Source: Asticcacaulis currens (lineage in GTDB: Bacteria; Pseudomonadota; Alphaproteobacteria; Caulobacterales; Caulobacteraceae). From it: a stretch of DNA of 64,000 nt. The stretch spans positions 352,760 to 416,759 of the forward strand of contig NZ_JAQQKW010000004.1 of assembly GCF_028550395.1 (NCBI RefSeq). The letters are read 5' to 3'. Numbering within the stretch: the first letter of the stretch is position 1; each line of letters begins with the position of its first letter. Shown one piece after another: positions 9,055-17,874 of the stretch. The notes under the pieces were generated by a model. The model was not told the origin of the DNA and did not search any database. It was given only the letters and a program-made list of their open reading frames with translations. Made by a program: the position numbers and the translations under genes.

Positions 9055-10158
9055 ATGGCTGACAGGATTATGGCCGAAGACAAGTCCGAACAGATTGATC
9101 TCTTCCTGCCCTATCTGGCCGATCTGAGCCTGCGCGATCAGCGCGAGATGATGGAGAGGCCTTTCTTCAGTCTGGCCAAGTCGAAGCGTCTCAAGCCCAT
9201 CGACTATACGTCCCCGGACGGCAAGGTCTGGGTGCACGTGTCGGCCAATCCCGACTATGGCATGGCGACGATCTGGGACGCTGACATTCTGATCTATTGC
9301 GCCAGCGTGCTGAACGACCTCAAACAGCGTCGCGTCAACGAAATCCCGCGCACGCTGAAAATCATGCCCTATGACCTGCTGCGCTCCATCGGCCGCCCTA
9401 TTTCGGGACGCTCCTATGAGCTCTTGGGTCAAGCGCTTGACCGGCTGCAATCGACGACGGTCAAGACCAATATCCGTTCGGACCTGCGCCGCGAAGCCAC
9501 CTTCTCCTGGCTCGACAACTGGAGCCAGTTGGTCGATGAAAAGACCGACCGCTCACGCGGGCTCAGTCTGTCGCTCTCAAGCTGGTTCTATGAGGGCGTG
9601 CTGATGAATGGAGGCGTGCTCTCCATCGAGCGCGCCTATTTCGACATCACCGGCGGGCGCGAGCGCTGGCTATACAAGGTCGCCCGCAAGCACGCCGGCG
9701 GGGCCGGCGAGGGCGGCTTCGCCATCGCCCTGCCGACGCTGTTCGAAAAGTCCGGTGCCGAAGGTCAGTACCGCCGCTTCAAGTTCGAAATCGCCGCCAT
9801 CGTGCGCCGCAACGACCTGCCGGGCTACGACCTCAGCCTGACCGAAGCCGCCACCTCGCGCGAACCGCTGCTGCACATGGTGCGCCGCGACCTCAGCCCC
9901 GCGCCCGTCGAAGTGGTCAAACCGGCGGCTAAGCTTAAACCCGTCAGCGCCAGTGACGAACCGCGCGGCTATATCACCGAGGACACGCTGGAGCATCTGC
10001 GCAAACATTATCGCGGCTGGGACTTCCACGCCCTGCACGCCGATTTCCGCGCCTGGCTGGCCGAAAGCTCTGAACGCGCGCCCGACCGCTATCAGAGCGC
10101 CTTTATCGGCTTCGTGAAACGCTATCACGAAAAGAACCGCCATCAGTTGCGGGCTTAG
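9055..10158 (+). CDS. repA: Replication initiator protein, RPA (RepA) family
   Basis: A 367-aa initiator resembling the alphaproteobacterial plasmid Replication initiator protein A family. It opens with a short acidic region, then phrases seen in this family: RPFFSLAKSKR, WDADILIYCASVL, LLRSIGRPISGRSYELLGQALDRLQSTTV (quoted here in parts around residues 75-140) and a predicted winged-helix region. The C-terminal third (after a PAPVEVVKPAAK linker) is a separate small domain. The initiator is expected to bind iterons, and an array lies about 200 bases downstream. The start may be the ATG at 9055 or the ATG at 9070; neither has a strong ribosome site. Together with parAB it forms a complete replication and partition module. 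Confidence 0.82.
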   Translation: MADRIMAEDKSEQIDLFLPYLADLSLRDQREMMERPFFSLAKSKRLKPIDYTSPDGKVWVHVSANPDYGMATIWDADILIYCASVLNDLKQRRVNEIPRTLKIMPYDLLRSIGRPISGRSYELLGQALDRLQSTTVKTNIRSDLRREATFSWLDNWSQLVDEKTDRSRGLSLSLSSWFYEGVLMNGGVLSIERAYFDITGGRERWLYKVARKHAGGAGEGGFAIALPTLFEKSGAEGQYRRFKFEIAAIVRRNDLPGYDLSLTEAATSREPLLHMVRRDLSPAPVEVVKPAAKLKPVSASDEPRGYITEDTLEHLRKHYRGWDFHALHADFRAWLAESSERAPDRYQSAFIGFVKRYHEKNRHQLRA

Positions 10159-10184
10159 GTTTTGAGAAGGTAAGGGTAAAGAAC

Positions 10185-10322
10185 GCAGGGGCCTCAGGCC
10201 CCTGCAACCCACAACGGGGCACAAACGACTAGCGATTATTGTGTGGCTTGGTGGGGAAGGGGCTTCGCCCGAAGATCATAGAGGCCTGAGCGTATAGGGG
10301 TGCAGGGGCCTGTGGCCCCTGC
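10185..10322. repeat. Two GC-rich palindromes after the initiator gene
   Basis: Two perfect hairpins with identical arms GCAGGGGCC/GGCCCCTGC lie at 10185-10205 (loop TCA) and 10302-10322 (loop TGT). The second belongs to a longer unit starting at 10253 that also contains the small hairpin CTTCGCCCGAAG. A related unit is found at 12116-12181. They lack a T-run, so they are not classical terminators, though the first could protect the 3' end of the repA message. Confidence 0.6.
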
Positions 10323-10359
10323 GTCTTTCATCTTCTGTCTTTTCGTTCCCCCACCAAAG

Positions 10360-10612
10360 CGTTCCCGAAGTGACGAATCACACTCCGGTGTTTGACAACA
10401 AACCATCACAAAAACCGAATCTGTTGACAGGAAGGGAATCGGTTTGAACGAGTTTTGAGCGAGGCTTGGCCAAATTGATTCAAAAACCACGGCCCCGCAC
10501 CGGAGTTTCGACACATCGGGAACGGCCTTCGGCACATCGGGAACAATCCCCTGATACTTCGGGAACGCGGCATTTGACACTTCGGGAACGCAGACGCGAC
10601 ACAACGGGAACG
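10360..10612. other. Iteron-type replication origin (oriV)
   Basis: Five direct copies of a 15-base element with consensus GACACWTCGGGAACG lie at 10510-10524, 10531-10545, 10553-10567, 10576-10590 and 10598-10612. Their starts are spaced 21-23 bases, about two helical turns. A sixth copy in inverted orientation is at 10360-10374. The ~135 bases between the inverted copy and the array are relatively A+T-rich and contain a GTTTG/CAAAC palindrome (10390-10403). Helically phased repeats next to a plasmid-type initiator gene are the hallmark of an iteron origin. Origin activity and initiator binding are inferred. Confidence 0.82.
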
Positions 10613-10806
10613 CTGTGGAGGCCTAGTCCGATGACTCCATTGCGAATTTCAGGCCTCTGGAGGCGTTTAACTCTGTAACTTAAGACTCTTGAACGTCTCT
10701 AACGCCTTCAGAGGTTTAGATAGGGAAAAGGTTTGAAAGGGCGTTTTGACAAGGGCCGGGGAGGGCGATAGGGTAATTGTAAGACATAATCAAACGGGAA
10801 ACCGAA
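10613..10806. other. Non-coding gap between iterons and GH43 gene
   Basis: No coding frame is supported. The stretch contains two related short words (AGGCCTCTGGAGGCGTTTAA near 10651 and a GCCTTCAGAGGTTTAGA segment near 10708) and a moderately A+T-rich end leading to the GH43 start. It may contain the unwinding element of the origin or the GH43 promoter; neither can be fixed by eye. Confidence 0.35.
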
Positions 10807-11844
10807 ATGCCAAAACCGACCTCTTTATCGCGCCGTCTGTTTATCGGGTCTGCGGCCGCTGCGGGCCTGAGTGCACCCGTCATCGCGCAGGCCAAAGACC
10901 CACCCATCGTCAACCCGATCATTGCGCAGCGTGCCGATCCGCAGATCCTCAAACACAGCGACGGCTATTACTATTTCATGGCCACGGTGCCGGAATATGA
11001 TCGTCTGGTCATTCGGCGTGCGAAGACGCTGGGGGGGCTATCGGCGGCAGACGAGGTGGTCGTGTGGCGGCGTCCGACCGAGGGCCGGATGGGCGGCTAT
11101 ATATGGGCGCCGGAGTTGCATCATTTCGATGGCCAGTGGCGGCTCTATTTCGGGGCCGGGGATAAGGGCGAGCCCTTCCGTGTGCGCACCTATGTCATCT
11201 CTACCGCCGAGGCCAATCCGTTGACGGCCAAGTGGAATGCCCCGGTTCAGGTGCAGATGCCCTGGGACACCTTCAATCTCGATGCCACCGTATTTGAGCA
11301 TCGCGGGGTGCGTTACATGCTGTGGGCCCAGAAGGAGCCCGGCATCGACACCAATTCCAACCTCTACCTCGCGCCCATGGCCACGGCCACGACCTTTGCC
11401 GCGACGCCGGTGCGCCTGACCATCCCGACCTATGACTGGGAGACCGTGAAGTATAAGGTCGCCGAAGGGCCGGCGGTGCTGATCCGCAATGGCCGCATCT
11501 TCGTGACCTATTCGGCCTCCGCGACCGATCATAACTACTGTCTGGGGCTTCTGACGGCCAGGGCCGATGCCGACCTGATGGACCCCGCCTCATGGAGCAA
11601 GTCGCCCGTACCCGTCTTCGTCAGCTCGGAAAAGAACACTATCTGGGGGCCGGGGCACAATGGCTTCACCGTCGATGAGCGCGGCCGCGATGTCATCGTC
11701 TATCACGCCCGCGACTACAAGGAGATCAAGGGCAACTCGCTTTTTGACCCTAACCGCCACTCCAGATTGCAATACGTGAAGTGGCGTAAGGATGGGACGC
11801 CCGATTTCGGTGAACCCGTGCCCGTGGGGCCACTGAAACGCTGA
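10807..11844 (+). CDS. Secreted glycoside hydrolase family 43-like protein
   Basis: A 345-aa exported enzyme with a twin-arginine-type signal (SRRLFIGSAAAAGLSAPVIA, cleavage probably after AQA). The five-bladed beta-propeller signature of GH43 is visible: RADPQILKHSDGYYYF with the putative base Asp near residue 43, IWAPELHHFDGQW in blade two, and a VAEGPAV segment with the likely acid Glu. Family members are arabinofuranosidases, xylosidases or galactosidases. An arabinan or arabinogalactan side-chain activity would suit the pectin genes elsewhere in the window, but the linkage is inferred. It stands alone, with a GGGAAA ribosome site, downstream of the replication origin. Confidence 0.8.
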   Translation: MPKPTSLSRRLFIGSAAAAGLSAPVIAQAKDPPIVNPIIAQRADPQILKHSDGYYYFMATVPEYDRLVIRRAKTLGGLSAADEVVVWRRPTEGRMGGYIWAPELHHFDGQWRLYFGAGDKGEPFRVRTYVISTAEANPLTAKWNAPVQVQMPWDTFNLDATVFEHRGVRYMLWAQKEPGIDTNSNLYLAPMATATTFAATPVRLTIPTYDWETVKYKVAEGPAVLIRNGRIFVTYSASATDHNYCLGLLTARADADLMDPASWSKSPVPVFVSSEKNTIWGPGHNGFTVDERGRDVIVYHARDYKEIKGNSLFDPNRHSRLQYVKWRKDGTPDFGEPVPVGPLKR

Positions 11845-12309
11845 ATTTCTGATTCAAAATCAGAGTCTTAACGGCGAAACGAGGCTGAAATCTTCTGCGG
11901 ATATCGCCGAGGCGCTCAGGCGGCCCGTGAGGGGCCTTCGGACGCCATTTTGATGTCCTATGGCCAAAGCCAACAAATCCGCTGTACGGGCTTCTGAGGG
12001 CCCTTTACGTGGATTTGTGATTTTGGCGCTTTTTTTAGAAGTCAAATGAAGGGCCGCGGGCCCCTTCACCCCCTAAACAATAGCGCAATCGGCTGGCCGA
12101 GTGCAAAGGGGGATAGGGGAGGGGCTTCACCCGAAGACCGGCTCGCACCGCGTTTCGGGGGGCAGGGGTCGTGACCCCTGCATTCTTGTTCATGTTCGAG
12201 CAAAGTGAATTTCCGAACCTGTAGAATTTATCAGGTTAGAAAAATCCGATTTTCATAACATGTGAGGGGTGAAGTTTTGGGGACCCCGTACTCACTCTCG
12301 CGACACCCC
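11845..12309. repeat. Gene-free stretch with palindromic repeat unit
   Basis: No gene is supported in this 465-base gap. A small hairpin CTGATT/AATCAG follows the GH43 stop. Further on, a unit at 12116-12181 repeats the layout at 10253-10322: GGGGA, then the CTTCACCCGAAG hairpin, about 25 unrelated bases, then a hairpin with arms GCAGGGGTC/GACCCCTGC (12162-12181). A 69-codon minus-strand frame at 11860-12069 has no recognisable domain and is not called. Confidence 0.5.
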
Positions 12310-13113
12310 TCAGCCCTTCAGCATCCACTCGTGCTGCGGGTCATTGCGGAAGATCCAGCGGCGTTCCGGCCCGGCCATAACGTTGAGGTAGTAGAGGCTG
12401 TAGCCATGCGGCGCGCCGACCGGGTGATAGCCGCGCGGGACCAGCACCACGTCGCCGTCTTCGACCAGCACGGCTTCATCGAGGCTGCGGTCGTCGGTAT
12501 AGACGCGTTGAAAGCCGAAACCCTGCGGTGGGTCGATACGGTGATAATAGGTTTCTTCGAGCTGCGTCTCCAACTCAGGCTCAGCGCTGTCGTGCTTGTG
12601 TGGCGGATAGCTCGACCAGTGACCGGCGGGGGTGACCACTTCGACCACCAGCAGGCTGTGGGCCGGGCGGTCCTGCGGCAGGATGTTGCGGACGTAGCGG
12701 GTATTGGTGCCCTGACCGCGCACTTCGCGCGACATTTCGGAGGCCGTGATCTGACGCACCGCATCACCGGCCTGACCCGGTGCGGTGCACACGGCCAGCT
12801 CAACGGCGTCCTGAGCCGTGACGCCAAAAGCGGTAGCGGGCGGTACGAAGACGGCGCCTGGCGGCGCGTCCTCGAACGGCGAGCGACGACCACCCACAGC
12901 GGCGAAGTGTTCTGTCCCGGCCTCTATATCGGCCGTGCCACTCACGATGACGAGGCAGGTTTCGCGCGTCTCGTCCTGCCCACGATAGGTCTGACCGGCC
13001 ACCAGCCGCACCAGCGTGAAACCGACATAGGTCCAGCCCGCCGACTGCGGCGTGATGACGGTGACGCGGCCTTCGGCATCGGGCGGGGTCGGGCGAACGC
13101 GCAGGCGGCTCAT
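12310..13113 (-). CDS. iolB: 5-deoxy-glucuronate isomerase
   Basis: A 267-aa bicupin enzyme of myo-inositol catabolism that converts 5-deoxy-D-glucuronate to 2-deoxy-5-keto-D-gluconate in the cytosol. The C-terminal cupin carries the metal-ligand phrase YPPHKHD followed by a LEETYYHRI segment characteristic of IolB, and the end WIFRNDPQHEWM is also typical. Its ATG overlaps the TGA of iolE by four bases, so it is the last gene of the leftward iolC-iolD-iolE-iolB operon. Length is normal for the family. Confidence 0.95.
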   Translation of the reverse strand: MSRLRVRPTPPDAEGRVTVITPQSAGWTYVGFTLVRLVAGQTYRGQDETRETCLVIVSGTADIEAGTEHFAAVGGRRSPFEDAPPGAVFVPPATAFGVTAQDAVELAVCTAPGQAGDAVRQITASEMSREVRGQGTNTRYVRNILPQDRPAHSLLVVEVVTPAGHWSSYPPHKHDSAEPELETQLEETYYHRIDPPQGFGFQRVYTDDRSLDEAVLVEDGDVVLVPRGYHPVGAPHGYSLYYLNVMAGPERRWIFRNDPQHEWMLKG

Positions 13114-14012
13114 CGGGCGGCCTCTGACAGACCGGCGGCCTGAGCGGCGGTACGCAGGGTTTTCAGCCCCAGCTCGGCATAGGCGCGCGGATCGGCCTTT
13201 GCCGGGTCCTGCTCAGCCTCGATAATGATCCAGCCAGCATAGCCAATGCGTTTCAGGCCCTGCATGACGCGGTCAAAGTCAATCGAGCCGTCGCCCGGCA
13301 CGGTGAACATGCCGGCCAGCACGCCGTTGAGGAAGCTGTCATCAGCCCCGGCGGTCTGGTCAAACACGGCCTGACGCACATCCTTGCAATGGACGTGGAC
13401 GATGCGTTCCGGATGGCTGTCGATCAGGCCATAGGGGTCGATACCGCCCAGAACCGCGTGGCCCGTATCGAGCGTCACCCCGACATTGGGCGTGGTGTGG
13501 GCCAGAAACGCCTTGAGGTCCGCTTCGTCCTGTACGACCGTCCCCAGATGGTAGTGGTAGGCGAGTTTGAGGCCCTGAGCGTTGACATAGTCGGCCACCG
13601 CGCTGAGACGCGCCCCAAAACGTGCCCAGCCCTCGGCATCGAGATGCGGGCGGTCCTTTAGCGGGATGTGTTTCTGCCCGTGGATGGCATTGCTCGTTTC
13701 GGCGATGACGAAAACGCGGCTGCCCATCGCTTTCAGAAGCGCCAGATGCCCTTGCAGGGCGTCGATTTCGGCCTCGGCGTCGCGTGTCAGAAGCTCGCAG
13801 CTATACCAGCCGCCGACCAGCTCGAGCCCATAGCCGCCCAGCAGGGCCTTCAGCACCGGGGCGTCCTTGGGGAATTTGCCACCCAGCTCCGATCCGGCGA
13901 AACCGACCTCGGCAATGTCCTTCAGGACGCTGTCGAGCGGGGTATCGCCGCCCAGTTCAGGCATGTCGTCATTGATCCAGGCAATGGGGCTGACGCCGAA
14001 GGTAATGGTCAT
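13110..14012 (-). CDS. iolE: Myo-inosose-2 dehydratase
   Basis: A 300-aa TIM-barrel protein of the sugar phosphate isomerase/epimerase family that dehydrates scyllo-inosose to 3D-trihydroxycyclohexane-1,2-dione. The start ITFGVSPIAWINDDMPELGG is characteristic of IolE, and metal-binding residues lie in VTLDTGH, HVHCKD and the final IIIEAEQDP. It overlaps iolD upstream and iolB downstream by four bases each (ATGA), which implies translational coupling. It uses the product of the inositol dehydrogenase encoded at 19006. Confidence 0.95.
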   Translation of the reverse strand: MTITFGVSPIAWINDDMPELGGDTPLDSVLKDIAEVGFAGSELGGKFPKDAPVLKALLGGYGLELVGGWYSCELLTRDAEAEIDALQGHLALLKAMGSRVFVIAETSNAIHGQKHIPLKDRPHLDAEGWARFGARLSAVADYVNAQGLKLAYHYHLGTVVQDEADLKAFLAHTTPNVGVTLDTGHAVLGGIDPYGLIDSHPERIVHVHCKDVRQAVFDQTAGADDSFLNGVLAGMFTVPGDGSIDFDRVMQGLKRIGYAGWIIIEAEQDPAKADPRAYAELGLKTLRTAAQAAGLSEAAR

Positions 14013-15835
14013 GAGGGGTCCCTGAGTGTTTTGAGTTTTTGGTCATAGACGCTGCGCGCAGCCCGCACGGCGGCGGAATCCGAGACTTCGGGGACGGCCA
14101 CGTCCCACCAGGCCCCGCCTTCGCCAAGCCCTTGCGTGGCCTCGGTTTCGATGAGGATCAGATTGACACCGCCGCGCGTTCTGGCGGCATCGATAGCGGT
14201 TTCGAGAGCGTCGATTGTGGCCGCGTGCACCGCATGGGCCCCCATGGCGCGGGCGTGGGCCACGAAGTCGATATCCGGCAGGGTTTCGTGGTGACTGTCT
14301 TCGAGGCGGTTGTTGAAGGGCGCTCCACCCGTCGCCTTTTGCAGGCGATGGATGCAGCCAAAGCCGCGATTGTCGATCAGGATGACGGTCAGGCGCACGC
14401 CCATCATCACGGCGGTGGCCAGCTCTGAGTTCATCATCATATAGCTGCCGTCGCCGACCAGCACATAGACCTCGCGCTCAGGCGCGGCCATGGCGACGCC
14501 CAACCCGCCGGCGACCTCATAACCCATGCAGGAATAGCCGTATTCCATATGATAGCCGCCGCTCTGGCGCGTGCGCCACAGCTTGTGCATATCGCCGGGC
14601 AGGCCCCCGGCGGCGGCCACGACCACGGCGTTTTCCGGGGCACAGCGCATCAGCGCGCCCAGCACCTGCGCCTCGGTGGGCGTGCCTTGTGCGGCCATAA
14701 CTGCGTCGGCGCGGGCCTCCCAGACCGTGCGGGCGGCACTCAGACGCTCGGCCCAGTCCGGCGGGGCGTGATAGTCACTCGTGATCTGCGACAGGACGGT
14801 TTTCGCGTCACCAATGACCGGCAGGGCGTCGAACTTGTGCGCATCAAACGCCGCCGTATTGATCGAGGCGATGCGCGCCTGCGGGAAGAGGGCGGCCGAA
14901 CCGGTCGTGAAATCCTGTAGCCGTGTGCCGACGGCGATGATCAGGTCGGCCTCACGCGCGGCCTGATTGGCGGCGTCCGTGCCGGTGACGCCGATGGCCC
15001 CCAGATTGAGCGGGTGGTCATGGGGCAGGGCGCCCTTGCCGGCTTGCGTCTCACAAAAGGGAATCCCGTGACTCAGGCAGAAGGCCGACAGGGCGCTTTC
15101 GGCCTGACTGTAGCGTACGCCACCCCCGGTGATAACTAGCGGGCGTTTGGCCTCAGTCAGCGCCTGTTGCAGGGTGACCAGATCATGGGCATCGGCCGGG
15201 GCGCGCCGGAGGGGCCATAGACGCGGCTCAAAGAATTTGGCTGGATAGTCAAAGGCTTCAGCCTGCACATCCTGACACAGGGCCAAAGTCACCGGGCCGC
15301 AGTTGGCCGAATCGGTCAGCACGGCCATGGCGGCGGGCAGGGCCTTCAGTATCTGTTCCGGGCGGGTGATGCGGTCGAAATAGCGCGAGACGGGCCTAAA
15401 ACAGTCATTGGCCGAGACGGTGGCGTCGCCGAACGCCTCGATCTGCTGCAAGACCGGGTCGGGGCGGCGGCTGGCATAGACGTCGCCGGGCAGGAAGAGG
15501 ACCGGCAGACGGTTGACATGGGCGACGGCGGCGGCGGTGACCATATTGGTCGCCCCCGGCCCGATGGAGGTGGTGCAGGCAAAGGCGCGCCGGCGCGCCA
15601 TCTGCTTGGCATAGGCGATGGCGGCGTGCGCCATGCCCTGTTCGTTATGGGCGCGGTAAGTGGGCAGGCGGTCACGCACCGCATAGAGGGCTTCGCCCAG
15701 CCCCGCCACATTGCCGTGCCCGAAAATGGCCCAGACGCCGGCAAAAAAGGGCACAGGGCCGTCCTCTGAGTCGACCATTTGCACGGCCATCCAGCGCGTC
15801 AGGGCCTGAGCCATGGTCAGTCGGATAAGGGTCAT
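14009..15835 (-). CDS. iolD: 3D-(3,5/4)-trihydroxycyclohexane-1,2-dione hydrolase
   Basis: A 608-aa thiamine diphosphate enzyme that opens the cyclohexane ring of the inositol intermediate to give 5-deoxy-D-glucuronate. The N-terminal pyrimidine-binding domain has the family phrase GHGNVAGLGEAL and the HNEQGMAHAAIAYA segment with its catalytic Glu. A central domain follows, then a C-terminal diphosphate-binding motif VGDGSYMMMNSEL. I chose the start MTLIRLTMAQAL at 15835, which has a GGGAGAG ribosome site. The frame extends 15 codons further but without homology-like content. It lies 14 bases after iolC and overlaps iolE by four. Confidence 0.95.
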   Translation of the reverse strand: MTLIRLTMAQALTRWMAVQMVDSEDGPVPFFAGVWAIFGHGNVAGLGEALYAVRDRLPTYRAHNEQGMAHAAIAYAKQMARRRAFACTTSIGPGATNMVTAAAVAHVNRLPVLFLPGDVYASRRPDPVLQQIEAFGDATVSANDCFRPVSRYFDRITRPEQILKALPAAMAVLTDSANCGPVTLALCQDVQAEAFDYPAKFFEPRLWPLRRAPADAHDLVTLQQALTEAKRPLVITGGGVRYSQAESALSAFCLSHGIPFCETQAGKGALPHDHPLNLGAIGVTGTDAANQAAREADLIIAVGTRLQDFTTGSAALFPQARIASINTAAFDAHKFDALPVIGDAKTVLSQITSDYHAPPDWAERLSAARTVWEARADAVMAAQGTPTEAQVLGALMRCAPENAVVVAAAGGLPGDMHKLWRTRQSGGYHMEYGYSCMGYEVAGGLGVAMAAPEREVYVLVGDGSYMMMNSELATAVMMGVRLTVILIDNRGFGCIHRLQKATGGAPFNNRLEDSHHETLPDIDFVAHARAMGAHAVHAATIDALETAIDAARTRGGVNLILIETEATQGLGEGGAWWDVAVPEVSDSAAVRAARSVYDQKLKTLRDPS

Positions 15836-15849
15836 GGCGTCTCTCCCGG

Positions 15850-17766
15850 TTATTGGCGGGGCTGACGAATGGCCCGCCACCCGTCCACCAGCCGCGACAG
15901 CTTGTCTGCCATGACGGCGGTGGCGGCGTCATCATCCATTTCGCCCCGCAGCCACTGGGCTGCGACGTCGTGGAAGATAGTCCGCCCGATGGCAAAACCT
16001 TTCACGCACTCAAAGCGGGCGGCGACCGCAAAGGCTTCCAGAAGCTCACTTTCGGGTGCCGAGAGCCCCAGAACCACCACGCCGCGACAAAAGGGGTCAT
16101 TATCAGCGATGACGGCTTCGATGTGTCGCCAGTTGTCGGCGTCGGCGACGGGTTCCAGCTTCCACCAGTCGGGCTTGATGCCAAGGTCGTACAGGCGCTG
16201 CATCCCGCGCGCGCGGGTCGTGGCGTCCGACGCCATACCGGCGGGCAGGATCAGTTCAAGCAGCAGTTCATGGCCTGAGCGACGGCAGGCATCGAACAGG
16301 GTGATCAACTGACGCTCCTGTTCGTCGCGCAGGGCCTTCTCGTCGTCAGGATGATAGAGGACCAGGCACTTAACCACCTGATTGACGGGCCAGGTGTGCA
16401 GGTCGAGCCCCACATCGGCCCCGGTTTCAAATTGCAGCGGTCGTGATTTCGGCACCTCGACCGGGCGGCCGATCCAGTAGGTCGTGTGTCCTGCCTCGCT
16501 GAGCGCCTCGGCGCCGTAGCGGCCATCGAGCAGCACGCCGAAATCGGCATGACCCTGCGCCAGATGGTCCACGGCCCGGAGCGCCAGCCGCTTGAAGGCC
16601 GAAACGCGCGACAGGTCGGCCCCGAAATCGCTGGCCATCTCCTCGAACTGGAAACGGTGATCCATGGCGAGGATCATCAGGGCGTCGTAGTCGCGGTGGC
16701 GCGTGCGCGCCCAGTGCAGGTGATCGAGCGCGTTTTGGGCCTCCCCCGTCATCGGGTGCTGCGCGGCCATGAAGGCCTGCAATTCATCAAAGGTCGGCAT
16801 TGCCGGGGCGCAGGAATGGCGCGTCACCACCAGCGCGCCGCAGGCATTGGCCCAGCGCCCGCAGGTGGCGAGGTCTTCGCCACCCAGCCAGCCGCGCAGA
16901 AAACCGGCGCTGAAGGCATCGCCGGCCCCCAGCACATTCATCACCTCAATGGCAAAGCCCGGCACGACCAGCCCGTCAGCGATGCGGTCGGGCACCTCGC
17001 CGGGGAAGATGGCGCAGCCATCCGGCCCCAGCTTGCACACCAGTATGGCGTTTGTCTGGGCGCGGATGGCCTTCAGCGCGGTAATCACATCCTCATGCCC
17101 ACCCAGAATCCGCACTTCTTCCTCGGTGCCGATAATCAGGTCACACAGGGGCGTGACGGTGGCCAGACGCCGCGTCACTTCCGGATCGGCGACGTAGCGC
17201 TGCTCACCCATATCGCGGGTGGTCAGGCCCCACAGGACGGGGCGGTAGTCGATGTCAAAGGCGATCTGACCGCCGGCGGCCTTTACCTGCCGCACGGCCT
17301 CCAGACTGGCGGCAAAGACGCCCGGCTGCGACAAGTGGGTGCCATCAATAACCAGCGCGCGCGCCGAGATGAGCCAGGCCGGGTCGATATCGGCCATATC
17401 AATGGCCATATCGGCGCAATTTTCGCGGTAAAAGATAAGCGGGAAGGTGTCCTTATCGACGATCCCCAGAAGCACCAGCGCCGTCAGCCTTGCCGGATCG
17501 GTCACCACGCCGGCCGTATCGACGCCTTCGCGGCGCAGGGCCTCAAGGATGAAGCGGCCCATATGGTCAGCCCCGACACGCGTGATCAGCCCGGCCTTCA
17601 GCCCCAGCCGCGCCGCCCCGATGGCGGTGTTGGTCGGGCTGCCGCCGACATATTTGGCAAACGAGGCCATGTCTTCGAGACGGCCACCGATCTGCTGCCC
17701 GTACAGGTCCACACTGGACCGGCCCAGCGTGATGACATCCAGTCCGCCAAGGGTGCGAGCGCCCAT
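15850..17766 (-). CDS. iolC: 5-dehydro-2-deoxygluconokinase fused to DUF2090 aldolase domain
   Basis: A 638-aa two-domain protein. Residues about 1-320 are a PfkB sugar kinase (LDVITLGRSSVDLYGQQIGG near the N-terminus, the GAGDAFSAGFLRG anion hole and catalytic Asp) that phosphorylates 2-deoxy-5-keto-gluconate. Residues about 340-638 are a DUF2090 domain (ILAMDHRFQFEEMA, then LKLEPV-like strands), thought to cleave the phosphorylated product to dihydroxyacetone phosphate and malonate semialdehyde. The fusion is common in alphaproteobacteria and replaces a separate iolJ. The start MGARTLGG at 17766 has GGGAGG four bases upstream. It is the first gene of the iolCDEB operon, and an IolR-like site lies 36 bases upstream. 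Confidence 0.93.
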   Translation of the reverse strand: MGARTLGGLDVITLGRSSVDLYGQQIGGRLEDMASFAKYVGGSPTNTAIGAARLGLKAGLITRVGADHMGRFILEALRREGVDTAGVVTDPARLTALVLLGIVDKDTFPLIFYRENCADMAIDMADIDPAWLISARALVIDGTHLSQPGVFAASLEAVRQVKAAGGQIAFDIDYRPVLWGLTTRDMGEQRYVADPEVTRRLATVTPLCDLIIGTEEEVRILGGHEDVITALKAIRAQTNAILVCKLGPDGCAIFPGEVPDRIADGLVVPGFAIEVMNVLGAGDAFSAGFLRGWLGGEDLATCGRWANACGALVVTRHSCAPAMPTFDELQAFMAAQHPMTGEAQNALDHLHWARTRHRDYDALMILAMDHRFQFEEMASDFGADLSRVSAFKRLALRAVDHLAQGHADFGVLLDGRYGAEALSEAGHTTYWIGRPVEVPKSRPLQFETGADVGLDLHTWPVNQVVKCLVLYHPDDEKALRDEQERQLITLFDACRRSGHELLLELILPAGMASDATTRARGMQRLYDLGIKPDWWKLEPVADADNWRHIEAVIADNDPFCRGVVVLGLSAPESELLEAFAVAARFECVKGFAIGRTIFHDVAAQWLRGEMDDDAATAVMADKLSRLVDGWRAIRQPRQ

Positions 17767-17801
17767 AAAACCTCCCACGAGGCGCTTGAACCGGCCTCTT
17801 T

Positions 17802-17817
17802 TGGAATGTTTATTTCT
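17802..17817 (-). promoter_or_regulatory. IolR-like operator upstream of iolC
   Basis: The plus strand reads TGGAATGTTTATTTCT, a GGAA-N6-TTTC palindrome with one mismatch to the GGAA-N6-TTCC consensus reported for inositol RpiR regulators such as Sinorhizobium IolR. It lies 36 bases upstream of the iolC start. A shared word (GAATTTTGCAATTATCATTT at 17825-17844) next to it recurs in altered form upstream of iolA. Confidence 0.65.
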
Positions 17818-17874
17818 TTATTTGGAATTTTGCAATTATCATTTCAAAAATGATTTCACCCTTGCGATGAGAGA

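Noticed and set aside
10510..10612. Regularly spaced repeats considered as a CRISPR array
   Set aside because: The repeats are 15 bases with 6-8 base gaps and no cas genes; size and spacing fit iterons, not CRISPR.
11860..12069. 69-codon minus-strand frame in the gap after the GH43 gene
   Set aside because: No ribosome site, no domain, and it spans palindromic sequence; left as non-coding.
16486..17853. 455-codon plus-strand frame
   Set aside because: Antisense to the iolC/DUF2090 fusion, low-complexity shadow of a high-GC gene.
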